From Lihuaxuella thermophila (lineage in GTDB: Bacteria > Bacillota > Bacilli > Thermoactinomycetales > Thermoactinomycetaceae), in the NCBI RefSeq assembly GCF_900110165.1, contig NZ_FOCQ01000020.1:1-62979 (forward strand): 62,979 bases of DNA, given 5' to 3'. The notes beneath the pieces were generated by a model. It searched no databases. It saw nothing but the letters and a program-made list of their open reading frames with translations, and was not told the origin of the DNA. The translations under genes were made by a program, and so were the position numbers. Positions 16,827-25,696 of the stretch are shown here, piece by piece. Every line of letters starts with the position of its first letter. The first letter of the stretch is position 1.

Positions 16827-17672
16827 TTACCGCGTATGATGCAAAGCAACGGCGTATTGTTCTCCCATCTCTTTGGAACGCTCCTTGGCACGCAGAACCG
16901 CCTGAATCACTGCTTCATCAAAGCGATATCGGTGTAACACTTCCAGCGCAGCCATGGTCGTGCCACCGGGGGATGTAACTTCATTCCTCAGATCAGCTGC
17001 CCCTTTACCGCTTGTCATGAGCATTTGGGCCGCTCCGAGCAGTGTCTGCACTGTCAGGTTTCTCGCTGTCTCCGGGGTTAAGCCGGCTTGGACTCCCGCC
17101 GCCTCGAGTGCTTCCACCAGGTAATAAACGTACGCCGGGCCGCTGCCCGATAAACCCGTGACCGCATCCATCATCTCTTCCCGCACAGTGATCACGGAGC
17201 CAATCGCCGAAAAGATGCGGCAGGCTGTTTCCAATTCCTCCTCCCGGACCCATTGGCCCCGGCAAATTGCAGTCGCCGACAGCCCGACTGTACAGGAAGT
17301 ATTGGGCATCACCCGAATCACGGGAAGCTTTTCCGCCAGGGCGCCTTCAATGCAGGAAGTGGAAATACCGGCGACGACAGAGATCAGCATCTGCCCTGCC
17401 CGAAACTGTTTCCCCCAATGATTCAGCACATCGGCCATATCTTTGGGTTTTACAGCCAAAATCACCACATCTGCCTCCAGAATTCGTTCCGGTTTATGGT
17501 TGCTTTCATCCAAACCGTAACGCCTGCTCAAACTCATCAGCCGCTCTTTGTCAGAACGGTTTACAAGCGCAACGTTTTCTGGCAATATTTCGCCTTTTTC
17601 CACCAATCCGGCCAAAATGGATTCTGCCATCGAACCCGCTCCGATCAATCCGAGCTTTCGATCCCGCAACAT
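16827..17672 (-). CDS. proC: Pyrroline-5-carboxylate reductase
   Basis: Catalyses the last step of proline synthesis, NAD(P)H-dependent reduction of pyrroline-5-carboxylate. The 281-residue protein has the N-terminal dinucleotide fold (LGLIGAGSMAESIL), the VILAVKP strand, RVMPNTSCTVG, and the C-terminal signature SGSGPAYVYYLVEALEAAGVQAGL followed by EVTSPGGTT. ATG 17672 is preferred for its GGGAGGG site; longer frames read back into the T-box terminator. proC stands alone under a proline-type T-box leader, so expression should rise when tRNA-Pro is uncharged. Confidence 0.96.
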   Translation of the reverse strand: MLRDRKLGLIGAGSMAESILAGLVEKGEILPENVALVNRSDKERLMSLSRRYGLDESNHKPERILEADVVILAVKPKDMADVLNHWGKQFRAGQMLISVVAGISTSCIEGALAEKLPVIRVMPNTSCTVGLSATAICRGQWVREEELETACRIFSAIGSVITVREEMMDAVTGLSGSGPAYVYYLVEALEAAGVQAGLTPETARNLTVQTLLGAAQMLMTSGKGAADLRNEVTSPGGTTMAALEVLHRYRFDEAVIQAVLRAKERSKEMGEQYAVALHHTR

Positions 17673-17715
17673 ATGAATCCCTCCCTGGATCATCTCCATC
17701 GAATCTATGAGAAAC

Positions 17716-17967
17716 AAAAAACCCCCTTTGTCCAAAGGACGAAAGAGGGTTCTTCCGCGGTACCACCTTTATTAGCGCGAAAAAGATTGCGCTCAGCTTA
17801 CACACTCCGATAACGGGGAGACACCGGCCTGATTTATCATCATCCGCATCAGAGGGTGGGTTCAAACAGCCCATCATGGCAAAACCTTTCAGCCGACGGG
17901 TTTTGCTCTCTGGACAGATGGAGATGTTTTACTGGCCCTCGTCATCGCGTTTCATCCGAAAATATTT
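17716..17967 (-). promoter_or_regulatory. T-box riboswitch leader of proC, probably tRNA-Pro specific
   Basis: On the minus strand the leader carries the hallmark AAGGTGGTACCGCGG (around 17755-17769). The following terminator hairpin (AACCCTC..., complement near 17716-17750) ends in TTTTTTGTTT. An AGAGAG bulge and a GGCTGAAAGG apical loop mark Stem I. In the expected specifier loop the sequence GAA-CCC-A puts a proline codon, CCC, at 17858-17860. Binding of uncharged tRNA-Pro should favour the antiterminator. The class is certain; the specifier is read by eye and supported by proC downstream. Confidence 0.92.
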
Positions 17968-17973
17968 CTAACC

Positions 17974-18003
17974 ATTTTAAGGGATCCATATCATTATTGT
18001 CAA
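17974..18003 (-). promoter_or_regulatory. Sigma-A-type promoter of the proC T-box transcript
   Basis: TTGACA (17998-18003), an 18-base spacer and TAAAAT (17974-17979) on the minus strand. Confidence 0.75.
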
Positions 18004-18229
18004 GCGGATCATTTACTTGGGACCTGAGGAGTTTGGGGTAACGGCCGCCTCATCCGGCAAAAATTTATATAATTTTTTCCGTCAACACCGTTTTCATTAA
18101 AAAACACATCAAAAACTCAACAATAAAAAAATGAAACCGTCAAATAATTTTACTTTGAAAGCGCATTCAAAATGTAGTATTCTAATGTTATATTCATTAT
18201 GCTTTACTACGAGAGGGTTTGGATCCAAA

Positions 18230-18257
18230 ACATAAAAAAAGCTGCCCTCAGGCAGTC
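18230..18257 (-). terminator. Terminator of the GNAT gene
   Basis: GACTGCC TGAG GGCAGC followed by seven Ts on the minus strand (complement 18234-18257). Confidence 0.85.
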
Positions 18258-18310
18258 ATAAAATCAGATCAGCTCATCTTGTGAAAAAACAGACAAACAT
18301 TCATGGACAC

Positions 18311-18748
18311 TCAGCCCGTTTTGTGCTGTGCAGAGATCAGCAAATCCTTTTCCAGCCGGGTACAACAACTGTTGCGGTACCCCAGGTGCTGGTAAAAAGG
18401 CAGAAGCTTTTGTGTCCCTTCGTCAACCGTGATCCAAATCCTCTTCACACCTTTTTGCAAAAAGCGTTCTTCCAAAGCATTGACCAGCCTCGTGCCAATT
18501 TTTTGCCGTTGGTAATCCGGGTGGACAGCCAAGCAATAAAAAAAGCCACTGCTTCCGTCGATCGTGCCGACAATGGCGCCGACAACTCTTCCATTGGGCG
18601 CTTCGGCGACCAGGACCAAATCGCGGTCAACGCCCAATTGCTCCGACAGAACTTGCAGTGTCTCTCTTTCCTGCTCATGAGATGCTGTCAGTTTCCAAAT
18701 CTGTGAAACATCATATGCATCGGATAGCTGAAAGGAACGCAGTCGCAT
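18311..18748 (-). CDS. GNAT family N-acetyltransferase
   Basis: A 145-residue single-domain acetyl-CoA-dependent acyltransferase. Motif A is intact: FYCLAVHPDYQRQKIGTRLVNALEERF holds the pyrophosphate-binding loop, and motif B follows as LPFYQHLGY. Its arrangement resembles small YpeA/RimI-like enzymes, but the acceptor (protein, amine or antibiotic) cannot be told. It is monocistronic, with its own terminator, and transcribed away from the proC promoter region. Confidence 0.88.
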   Translation of the reverse strand: MRLRSFQLSDAYDVSQIWKLTASHEQERETLQVLSEQLGVDRDLVLVAEAPNGRVVGAIVGTIDGSSGFFYCLAVHPDYQRQKIGTRLVNALEERFLQKGVKRIWITVDEGTQKLLPFYQHLGYRNSCCTRLEKDLLISAQHKTG

Positions 18749-18842
18749 AATTGTTTTACCCTCCGTCAGGAAGTTTCACAATATCGTAGCTTTTTTATTT
18801 TACTTTAGATTAAATTTGTTTTCAATTGGCAGTTATCGACAT

Positions 18843-19526
18843 TCATTGAGAGAGCTGCGGTTTGACTTGTTCACCTACATACCAGAGCCAGGGGATGTAA
18901 ATGAAAATGACAACCCCGAGCACGACAGGGACGATTCCGTGGATCCAGCGATAAGCAATTGTCCCCAGCAGCAATATGGTCCAGACGAAAAATGACCACC
19001 AAGAAAGTTTACTGGAAAAATCACGGGTGCGGAACATGACCCCTGTGTAGATTAAACCGCTGATCGCAAAACAGGAGAGGCTGAAAATCCCGACCAGTTG
19101 GGACAACAGTTGGTCCCATTCAACCATGTGTTGGGCCAATCGGATGGAAGGCATGACCAAAAACAGCTCGGATAAGGCCGGAATCACAGTCATCTGAATA
19201 AAGTGGTTCACCACAACTGCCGATCCGCCGATGACACTGATCATCCAGGCCCATTGCAAGATCAGCCGGTACGTTTTATCCAGCGCAAATGTCAGGATGG
19301 TAAAGGTGCCGATCAGGGAAAGGACCGCTAAGGTCGACATCACCCAGGAAACGATCACCAGCGTTTCATTTTGGGAAATGTAGGCGGAACGAACCGGGAC
19401 TGTACCACCGGCACTCTGGACAAGCACAAACAACATAAAGACAGACGCGGCAAAATGAAGGAAGGCTGAACCTCTAAAAATCCATGAAAACCAACCTTTC
19501 CTCACTCCAGTTGCGTGAAGCTCCAT
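18843..19526 (-). CDS. Six-helix membrane protein of unknown function
   Basis: Not recognised. About 227 residues with six or so hydrophobic helices starting at residue 15 (SWIFRGSAFLHFAASVFMLF) and ending at the C-terminus (VPVVLGVVIFIYIPWLWYVG). There are no catalytic motifs; conserved-looking polar residues within helices are few (a His in HFIQM, HMVEW). ATG 19526 is chosen because GGAAGG sits 8 bases upstream. A decayed MarR-type regulator gene lies divergently next to it, so it may once have been a MarR-controlled membrane or exporter gene. Confidence 0.7.
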   Translation of the reverse strand: MELHATGVRKGWFSWIFRGSAFLHFAASVFMLFVLVQSAGGTVPVRSAYISQNETLVIVSWVMSTLAVLSLIGTFTILTFALDKTYRLILQWAWMISVIGGSAVVVNHFIQMTVIPALSELFLVMPSIRLAQHMVEWDQLLSQLVGIFSLSCFAISGLIYTGVMFRTRDFSSKLSWWSFFVWTILLLGTIAYRWIHGIVPVVLGVVIFIYIPWLWYVGEQVKPQLSQ

Positions 19527-19675
19527 GCTACCAACCTTCCCCCTTTCCTTACCCTTTCCTCCGGCTGTCTCCCAATGCGCAAACAACTGGGAATATTTCT
19601 TTTTTTGTGTTTTTTGTATACTTATCTTATATTATAACCGATTCTCAGTCGAACTAATCGTGATTCTTCAGATAT

Positions 19676-19928
19676 TATTTTTCAACCGTGTCGTCGCCTT
19701 GGTAAATAAGCTGGAGAAAAGGGTTATCTCATCAGGATGCCGGATGTTAACGATCGACGGTACATGAACCTCATTTTAACTGAGAAAGGAAAACACATAG
19801 TGAACAAGCGTTGGGAGAATATTCATGCCTTCCTTTATAACCGGATCCGTCATCTTGGTGAAGACGACTTGATTGATCTGGACTATGCGATCAACAAGAT
19901 TCTTCGCATCATGAACAAGTTGGATTGA
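19676..19928 (+). pseudogene. MarR-family regulator relic
   Basis: The 3' half of a MarR-type regulator is readable, but in two frames. One frame gives FNRVVALVNKLEKR, the end of the recognition helix region. After a shift near 19720 another gives MPDVNDRRYMNLILTEKG, the wing, and then the C-terminal dimerisation helix. The N-terminal part is not recognisable. The gene is therefore truncated and frameshifted and should be inactive. Confidence 0.72.
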
Positions 19929-20009
19929 CACGCTGCACGGCCTGAAGCCGCCCTTTCAGAGGCTGATCATCTGATCATTGGTGCGAATATACAGAGAATC
20001 GTATGGATA

Positions 20010-20041
20010 AATCCCCTTCTCATGTGAACTTGAAGGGGATT
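20010..20041. terminator. Hairpin downstream of the MarR relic
   Basis: AATCCCCTTC (20010-20019) pairs with GAAGGGGATT (20032-20041); only a weak T-rich tail follows. The rest of the 335-base gap to the DinB gene shows no open frame. Confidence 0.55.
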
Positions 20042-20264
20042 CTCTCTAATCAAATCCTGTTCGATCATTGAATGATTCCGTCTATGTCGCAGGAAGCGGA
20101 GAGATTCGATCTGGAGTCACCCGTCGGGAAATGGACAGGATCCCTCCATAGGAGTCTGAATTTTTCATAAATGATAAAGGATTTCAAACTCAAATGACGA
20201 ATCTTAGGTGTAACGAACGCATGTTCCGAAAAAGGATCGATGCGGGAAAAGGGAGGAGCTTCAA

Positions 20265-20786
20265 GTGAAGCATCACGCATTACAACTGTATGATTATCAT
20301 GTGTGGGCAAACCAGAGAATTGTCGAACGCCTCAAAGAGCTGCCGGAAGAGATTTGTCATAAGGAAATTCAAAGCGTCTTTTCTTCTATTTCAGAAGTGC
20401 TGACCCATATTTATCTCGTCGATACCTTGTGGTTGAGCGTGATGTCCGGGGACAGTTTTGATGAAACCATGGTTAAGCTTGAGCGGACGAAGGAAGAAAC
20501 AAAAGGAAAGACGACCGGGGAAATGCAGACGATGTTTCTCGACCTGTCCAAACAGTACAAAGAATTTCTCGACCGCCGAGAAGATTTGGACCAACCCGTA
20601 ACATACGAACACCCCCGCTTCGGAAAATTGGAAGCCTCTCTGTCCGAACTGGTCCAGCATGTTGTGAATCACGGGACCTATCACCGGGGGAATATCACAG
20701 CCATGTTACGGCAATTAGGACATGCCGGGGTTTCGACCGATTTTGTTTTTTATTTGTATGAAATGCGGCACGATACCCCGCGCTGA
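20265..20786 (+). CDS. DinB family protein
   Basis: A 173-residue four-helix-bundle protein of the DinB/YfiT superfamily, often metal-dependent thiol-transferase-like enzymes. The three expected metal-ligand histidines are seen in SEVLTHIYLVD (about residue 48) and in the pair within VVNHGTYHRGNI (about 134-138). The N-terminal YDYHVWANQRIVE is a family signature. GTG 20265 follows GGGAGGAG by 6 bases. The substrate is unknown. A small gene and a terminator follow on the same strand. Confidence 0.88.
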   Translation: MKHHALQLYDYHVWANQRIVERLKELPEEICHKEIQSVFSSISEVLTHIYLVDTLWLSVMSGDSFDETMVKLERTKEETKGKTTGEMQTMFLDLSKQYKEFLDRREDLDQPVTYEHPRFGKLEASLSELVQHVVNHGTYHRGNITAMLRQLGHAGVSTDFVFYLYEMRHDTPR

Positions 20787-20876
20787 CCCAAGAAGCGGAT
20801 AATCAGAGACCCGTTTGGAACAAACTACACAAGGAGGAGATATGATCCCATCAAATTCAGCGAGGAGGAAAATGTC

Positions 20877-21062
20877 TTGGAAGAGCGGGAATTGTACCGC
20901 AATGTCCCGAATCCGGAAGTTTGTGAAATCCCCGGGGTTTGCGGCAACGGTGAAGAAGCTGCGGGCAAAGGGAAAAATGATCCATACAAACCCTACTATA
21001 CCGCCAGATCGCGTAACCGATCGCCATTCAATGATCCCCTGAACGGGCCCGAAAGGGATTGA
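20877..21062 (+). CDS. Small acidic protein downstream of the DinB gene (tentative)
   Basis: Not recognised. A frame ending at TGA 21060-21062 has a coding-like codon pattern upstream as far as about 20840 and reads NPEVCEIPGVCGNGEEA, with two cysteines in a PEVC/GVC pair, then a Tyr/Arg/Pro-rich tail. A TTG at 20877 lies 8 bases after AGGAGG and would give 61 residues. A competing frame from ATG 20842, after AAGGAGGAG, encodes an Arg/Lys-rich peptide. A terminator follows at 21092, so something short is transcribed here; which frame is used is unsettled. Confidence 0.42.
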   Translation: MEERELYRNVPNPEVCEIPGVCGNGEEAAGKGKNDPYKPYYTARSRNRSPFNDPLNGPERD

Positions 21063-21091
21063 CCTCTTTTGGGACCGGGATGCGTTTGGCC

Positions 21092-21127
21092 AACCTAGCG
21101 ATCCTCTCCGGATCAGCTAGGTTTTTT
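21092..21127 (+). terminator. Terminator of the DinB transcription unit
   Basis: AACCTAGC (21092-21099) with GCTAGGTT (21116-21123), extended inward by GATCC/GGATC, then TTTTTT. Confidence 0.88.
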
Positions 21128-21172
21128 ATATTGGATCAAGCGGAGGCTTTAACCTGAATGGATCCCGTTTCC

Positions 21173-22618
21173 TCATGTGCGGGGAACGCTTGACGCTTGC
21201 AAATGGGCCCGGACAATCGCCTGTTTTAAGGCAAAAGCTTTGTCCATTGTCTCCTGGTATTCTTTTTCGGGATCCGAATCGGCGACAATCCCCCCGCCTA
21301 CGTGAAAATAAGCTTTTCCTCCGCGGCAGATCAAGGTGCGGATCACCATGGAGAGATCCAATCCGCCTCTTAAGTCCAAATAACCCAATCCTCCCGAGTA
21401 AATTCCTCTGGCGACCGGCTCCAAGCCATGAAGAATCTCCATCGCGCGTATTTTGGGGGCTCCTGTCATCGATCCGCCGGGGAACGCCGCCTTGACCGCA
21501 TCCAGAGGTCTCTGGCCGGATCTGAGCTCCCCTTCCACAATCGACACCAGCTGATGAACGGTCGCATAGCTTTCCACCCGCATCAGCGCAGGCACCCGGA
21601 CGTGTCCCGTTTCACAAACACGCCCCAAATCATTGCGAACAAGATCTACGATCATGAGGTTTTCCGCCCGATCTTTTTCACTCGTTTGCAGTTCCCTCCT
21701 CAGCTGCTGGTCCTCGTCCGCCGAGGCTGATCGCGGGCGTGTTCCCTTAATGGGCCTGCTTTCCACGATTCCCCCGGCGCTGCATTTTAAAAAGCGTTCG
21801 GGAGACGAAGAAACGATATGGAGATCTTTCATCCGCACATAGCCGGAAAAAGGAGCGGGATTGATCCGGCGCAGGACGCGGTACAATTCAAACGGATCTT
21901 GGCCAAGGGATGCGGTTATTTGATGGGTGAAGCAGGCCTGGTAGATATCTCCCCTGGCGATATGCTCCTGGATCTCTTTTATTTTTGATATATAGGAGGC
22001 ATAGGTTTCCCGCTGCTCAAACCAATGTTGATATGACGGCAAGTCCACCGGCGCAAGATCGGGTTCCGGAATGGAAAGAGCTGACGCCTCAGAGATTTGC
22101 CGCAAACGTTTTTCGCATTCCGCCCGTGCTGAGTCCAGTTCTGAGGAATCGGCAACCAAACGGCTCAAATAAGCTTTTTTCTCCACTTGGTCGTAAATGA
22201 GAACCTGATCGACAAACATCCAGAAAGCTTCCGGGGCTTCCGTGGGGTCGAATGAACGGACCGGAACGGCTTCCACATATTGATTCATTTCGTACCCAAA
22301 ATAACCGACCAGCCCGGCGACAAACGGGATGCTTTGATGAAGGGAAGGAGGAAGCGGGTAATCATCCAAGATTTGCCGCACAACGTCAAAAGGATTTCGA
22401 TCCGTGAGGTCCGTATGCGTTGGATACACGATTTCCGTTTTTCCCTTACGGGTAGAAACGAGAAACCGCGGGTTCGCACCCATGAAGGAATAGCGACTCA
22501 ATCCGGGGATGATCCGGTTTCCATCCAACCAGAAGGCATAGGGCTGATCTTTATAGCAATGGGTAAACACCTTTTCGGGATCGATCCCAAACGGGATTTG
22601 CTGTAACAGTAATGGCAT
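21173..22618 (-). CDS. pabB: Aminodeoxychorismate synthase component I
   Basis: A 481-residue chorismate-binding enzyme that makes 4-amino-4-deoxychorismate for folate. The N-terminal anthranilate-synthase-like domain is followed by the catalytic domain with GDIYQACFTHQ, SSSPERFL, PIKGTRPRS, DLVRNDLGRVC, FPGGSMTGAPKIRAMEI and IYSGGLGY. Lysine in PIKGT, rather than the alanine of TrpE (PIAGT), marks it as PabB and provides the catalytic nucleophile. No glutamine amidotransferase partner (pabA) is adjacent, so the subunit must come from elsewhere. Confidence 0.9.
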   Translation of the reverse strand: MPLLLQQIPFGIDPEKVFTHCYKDQPYAFWLDGNRIIPGLSRYSFMGANPRFLVSTRKGKTEIVYPTHTDLTDRNPFDVVRQILDDYPLPPSLHQSIPFVAGLVGYFGYEMNQYVEAVPVRSFDPTEAPEAFWMFVDQVLIYDQVEKKAYLSRLVADSSELDSARAECEKRLRQISEASALSIPEPDLAPVDLPSYQHWFEQRETYASYISKIKEIQEHIARGDIYQACFTHQITASLGQDPFELYRVLRRINPAPFSGYVRMKDLHIVSSSPERFLKCSAGGIVESRPIKGTRPRSASADEDQQLRRELQTSEKDRAENLMIVDLVRNDLGRVCETGHVRVPALMRVESYATVHQLVSIVEGELRSGQRPLDAVKAAFPGGSMTGAPKIRAMEILHGLEPVARGIYSGGLGYLDLRGGLDLSMVIRTLICRGGKAYFHVGGGIVADSDPEKEYQETMDKAFALKQAIVRAHLQASSVPRT

Positions 22619-22689
22619 GGTAGAAACCTCTATTCACGGAGTATTTTTTTTGCGCTTTGTCTCATACTGAAACCGAGGAGTGATGTAAA

Positions 22690-22914
22690 GTGTATACTGG
22701 CCGCATTTTGGAAGAGCTCACCATGGTCCCTTTATCTGAATGGGATCTGCAAGAATTGTCTTATCATCATTCTATCATGGCACAAATGTCACCTTTCATG
22801 AACCAGCAGGGAATCAGCCTGCACCATCAATTGATCCGGGAAATCGAGCGCAGAGGCGGTCTCGCCGCCCTGGACGATCCGCGTTTGCAATTGGATTCTC
22901 CCTCTTTAGAGTAA
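22690..22914 (+). CDS. Small helical protein of unknown function
   Basis: Not recognised. A 74-residue soluble protein, GTG start 9 bases after GAGGAG, divergent from pabB. It reads like a compact three-helix chain (LEELTMVPLSEWDLQELSYH, then HHQLIREIERRGGLAAL) with no membrane segment or metal site. The ribosome site, codon pattern and immediate terminator make a real gene likely. Confidence 0.65.
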   Translation: MYTGRILEELTMVPLSEWDLQELSYHHSIMAQMSPFMNQQGISLHHQLIREIERRGGLAALDDPRLQLDSPSLE

Positions 22915-22924
22915 CCGAAACAGA

Positions 22925-22952
22925 AAAATCGTCCACACACATGGACGATTTT
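22925..22952. terminator. Bidirectional terminator
   Basis: AAAATCGTCCA (22925-22935) and TGGACGATTTT (22942-22952), with A- and T-rich flanks. It serves the small gene on the left and the VanW-family gene on the right. Confidence 0.85.
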
Positions 22953-22961
22953 ATTTTCATT

Positions 22962-24521
22962 TCAGTTATTCGTTTTGGGCAATTGATCGGTCGGCTTGTC
23001 AGGGTCTACTTGAATGGTCTTGAAGGATTCAGGCGCATCTTCCACCTTTTTCGTGTGAACTTTCGCCCCCGGAACCGTATAGGTATAGACCGTGATGGAG
23101 TTAGCTCCCACCTTGATCTTAATCAGCACCGGTTTATTCAAGTTGTTCCGGAATTTAAAATCAGGACCTCCCCAGGAGACCGTGGCGTCGCGTCCGGGCG
23201 GAACATAAGTGACTTCCGCGCTGTGATGGTACCGGGCTACGATTCGAAGGCCCGCTTCATCCACACTGTTAAAAAGCGTTGAAGATACCTGGCAAATTCC
23301 GCCGCCTATTCCTTCGCTAAATTCCCCTTTGACAATGACGGCTGCTTTTTTATAACCCCTGGCTGCCGTACGCGGGCCGACGATCTGGTTGAATGAGAAC
23401 TTTTCTCCGGGCATCAGGATCAAACCGTTGATCGCCTTGGATGCCAGGCGGATGTTGGTGGTCCGGTTTACATTGCTGCCGTCAAATTTGGTGCGGTAAT
23501 CCCCGATTAACTTCCCGTTGACTTGCCTTAAATCTTCAGCAGTGACCAGCGGTTCGACGGAAATCATCGGGATTTCCTGTGGCTTGTTGATCAGCGGTTT
23601 CAAGCTGGTTAACCACGCTTCCACCGCTTTCACATCCATTTTCCGTCCGGGTTTTTCCGGTGTGATCTCCTCTCCCCATCTTCTCATCTTGGCATTTTGC
23701 GCGGGTTGATACACCTTCATATTTACGTCTTGCAGCCAGTCGCGCAGTTTTGCTTCATCAATGGTGGAGGGATCTTCTCCGTTGTACCCGATCGTTCTCA
23801 AGTCCAGCTCAAACTTTTCGTCCTCCAGATAAAGCTGCAACTTGGCCGGCTGTGGTTTGGGTTTTGCCGGAGCCTGGGCACTCGGCGCATTTGCGTTGGA
23901 ATCGAACGCATCAAACGCGTAAGCTCCCACACCCAGCGTGCCGAGCAGAATCAATAAAACAGCGACAGCCACTGCCCATACTTTCTTTTGATTGATTCCC
24001 GGTAAGCGGAGTTGCCCCATCGTTTCCTCTTTTCGGGACTCCTCTTCCTTCTTGCTGAACGCCTGTAACCCCGCCGGCTTTGATGACGGACGATCCTGAG
24101 CGGAAGAAACAGAGGGCGGGTTTTCTGCGGCCTCTTTTCCTTCCATCTTCTTCCCCTCTTGGGCGGGCCCGTCGTTGGGCGATTCCGCTTCGCTTGCCTG
24201 GTCTTTGTCTTTTGTGTTCCACTCATCCAGCGATTTCATTTCCACAGTATTGAAAAGACGATCCTCTACAGAATGAATGAACTCCTTTGGCTCCGGCTGT
24301 TGATTCTCATTCCCGGTTGCTGATGCCGGATCTTCTTCCTGCTTATTGCTTTCCTCGTTTTCAGCAGCAGAGACCCGCTCGCCCCTCTCCTCCTGCGATC
24401 CGGCATCTTCTTTCACAGGGCTTTCGTTCTTTAATTCGTTGGATTCGGATGAATGATGTTCCCCGGATTGCGGTTTTTCTTCAGGTGTATGGCCCCCAGC
24501 ATTTATTTTTTTGTCTTCCAC
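22962..24521 (-). CDS. Membrane-anchored VanW family protein
   Basis: A 519-residue protein with three parts. Residues 1-170 are a highly acidic, Glu/Lys/Ser-rich disordered cytoplasmic tail. One membrane helix lies at about 180-202 (VWAVAVAVLLILLGTLGVGAYAF). The extracytoplasmic part holds a possible peptidoglycan-binding-like segment and the VanW domain (GLILMPGEKFSFNQIVGPRT, GGGICQVSSTLFNSV, HHSAEVTYVPPGRDATVSWGG). VanW domains occur in wall-associated proteins of Gram-positives and the biochemical role is unclear. The unusually long charged tail is the odd feature. Confidence 0.85.
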   Translation of the reverse strand: MEDKKINAGGHTPEEKPQSGEHHSSESNELKNESPVKEDAGSQEERGERVSAAENEESNKQEEDPASATGNENQQPEPKEFIHSVEDRLFNTVEMKSLDEWNTKDKDQASEAESPNDGPAQEGKKMEGKEAAENPPSVSSAQDRPSSKPAGLQAFSKKEEESRKEETMGQLRLPGINQKKVWAVAVAVLLILLGTLGVGAYAFDAFDSNANAPSAQAPAKPKPQPAKLQLYLEDEKFELDLRTIGYNGEDPSTIDEAKLRDWLQDVNMKVYQPAQNAKMRRWGEEITPEKPGRKMDVKAVEAWLTSLKPLINKPQEIPMISVEPLVTAEDLRQVNGKLIGDYRTKFDGSNVNRTTNIRLASKAINGLILMPGEKFSFNQIVGPRTAARGYKKAAVIVKGEFSEGIGGGICQVSSTLFNSVDEAGLRIVARYHHSAEVTYVPPGRDATVSWGGPDFKFRNNLNKPVLIKIKVGANSITVYTYTVPGAKVHTKKVEDAPESFKTIQVDPDKPTDQLPKTNN

Positions 24522-24595
24522 CCGTCTCTCTCCTCTTGTGTTAAAAAATCGGTAATTCAGAAGATCGTGAAATGGACGGCATTTTTTGTATACAA

Positions 24596-24621
24596 AAGAA
24601 CCGGATAAAAAGTCCGATTTT
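24596..24621 (-). terminator. Terminator of mutY
   Basis: Complement 24599-24619: AATCGGA, a 7-base loop, TCCGGTT, then CTTTTG on the minus strand, directly after the mutY stop. Confidence 0.65.
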
Positions 24622-25686
24622 TTATATAAGTTGTTTTAAAGCTTTACGGTAGACATTGGGAAACGCTCTTAAGCGGAGATCTTCCTTTTTCACCCATTCC
24701 CAGTTTTCGGGTAGCGGAAAATCGGGCTCCGATACCTCTGCCTGAATCATCACCACCTTCCAATGCCGATGGCTGAAGATATGCTCTAATCGGCCCTTTA
24801 CTTGATAATTCGAAGCCGGGACTCCTTTTTTGTCACAAAAATTTTCCATCGTTTGCTCAAGCGTTTCTCCAGGGACTTGCTCAAATGTAGGCAGCCCCCA
24901 CATACCGGCCAGTAAGCCCGTTTCAGGACGCTTTTCAACCAACACCCTTCCCGCACAGATGAGCCAGGCAAAGATCACATCCACCGGCTCCGGCGGTTTT
25001 TGCTTTTTCTTGCGAGGAAGTTCATGCTCAAGCCCTTCACGATATGCATGACATACCGACTGAACAGGACAAAATAAACATTGCGGGGACCCCGGAGTGC
25101 AGATCAACGCTCCCAATTCCATCAGCGCCTGGTTAAAATCGCCGGGAGCAGAATCCGGAATCAGGGCTTCGGCGATTCGTTCCATTTTTTTGCGCGTTGA
25201 CTGTTTGGCGATGTCATCTGTGATCGCAAAAAGTCTTGAAAAGACACGCATCACATTCCCGTCGACGGCAGGGACTTTTTTATCGTAGGCAATACTGAGA
25301 ATCGCACCTTTTGTATAAGGGCCAATCCCTTTCAGTTTGGCGATGGTTTCCGGTTCACTCGGGACTCTTCCGCCATAATTGGCCACAACTTCTTTGACGG
25401 CGGAGTGAAGATTGCGGGCTCGGGAATAGTAACCAAGCCCCTCCCATGCCTTGACGACTTGATCATCTGTAGCGTTGGCCAAATCCTCCAGTGTCGGGAA
25501 CTGCTCCATGAACCGTTCGTAATAGGGAATAACCGTATCCACACGGGTTTGTTGCAACATAATTTCGGATAACCAGATCCGATAAGGATCCTTATTTTTT
25601 CTCCATGGGAGATCACGGCGGTTTTTCCGGTACCAATCCAAGAGCTCGCGCCGGATGACTTCTGCCGTTTCCGGGGAAGGCAACAT
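24622..25686 (-). CDS. mutY: A/G-specific adenine glycosylase
   Basis: Removes adenine mispaired with 8-oxoguanine. The 354-residue protein has the helix-hairpin-helix LKGIGPYTKGAILSIAY, the catalytic Asp in PAVDGNVMRVFSR, the [4Fe-4S] loop C-x6-C-x2-C-x5-C (CTPGSPQCLFCPVQSVC) and a C-terminal NUDIX-like 8-oxoG recognition domain. ATG 25686 follows AGGAGG by 6 bases. That site lies 3 bases past the preceding gene's stop, so the two are coupled. yfhP lies divergently 1.7 kb away, as in B. subtilis where mutY (yfhQ) adjoins yfhP. Confidence 0.95.
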   Translation of the reverse strand: MLPSPETAEVIRRELLDWYRKNRRDLPWRKNKDPYRIWLSEIMLQQTRVDTVIPYYERFMEQFPTLEDLANATDDQVVKAWEGLGYYSRARNLHSAVKEVVANYGGRVPSEPETIAKLKGIGPYTKGAILSIAYDKKVPAVDGNVMRVFSRLFAITDDIAKQSTRKKMERIAEALIPDSAPGDFNQALMELGALICTPGSPQCLFCPVQSVCHAYREGLEHELPRKKKQKPPEPVDVIFAWLICAGRVLVEKRPETGLLAGMWGLPTFEQVPGETLEQTMENFCDKKGVPASNYQVKGRLEHIFSHRHWKVVMIQAEVSEPDFPLPENWEWVKKEDLRLRAFPNVYRKALKQLI

Positions 25687-25696
25687 ATTTTTCCTC

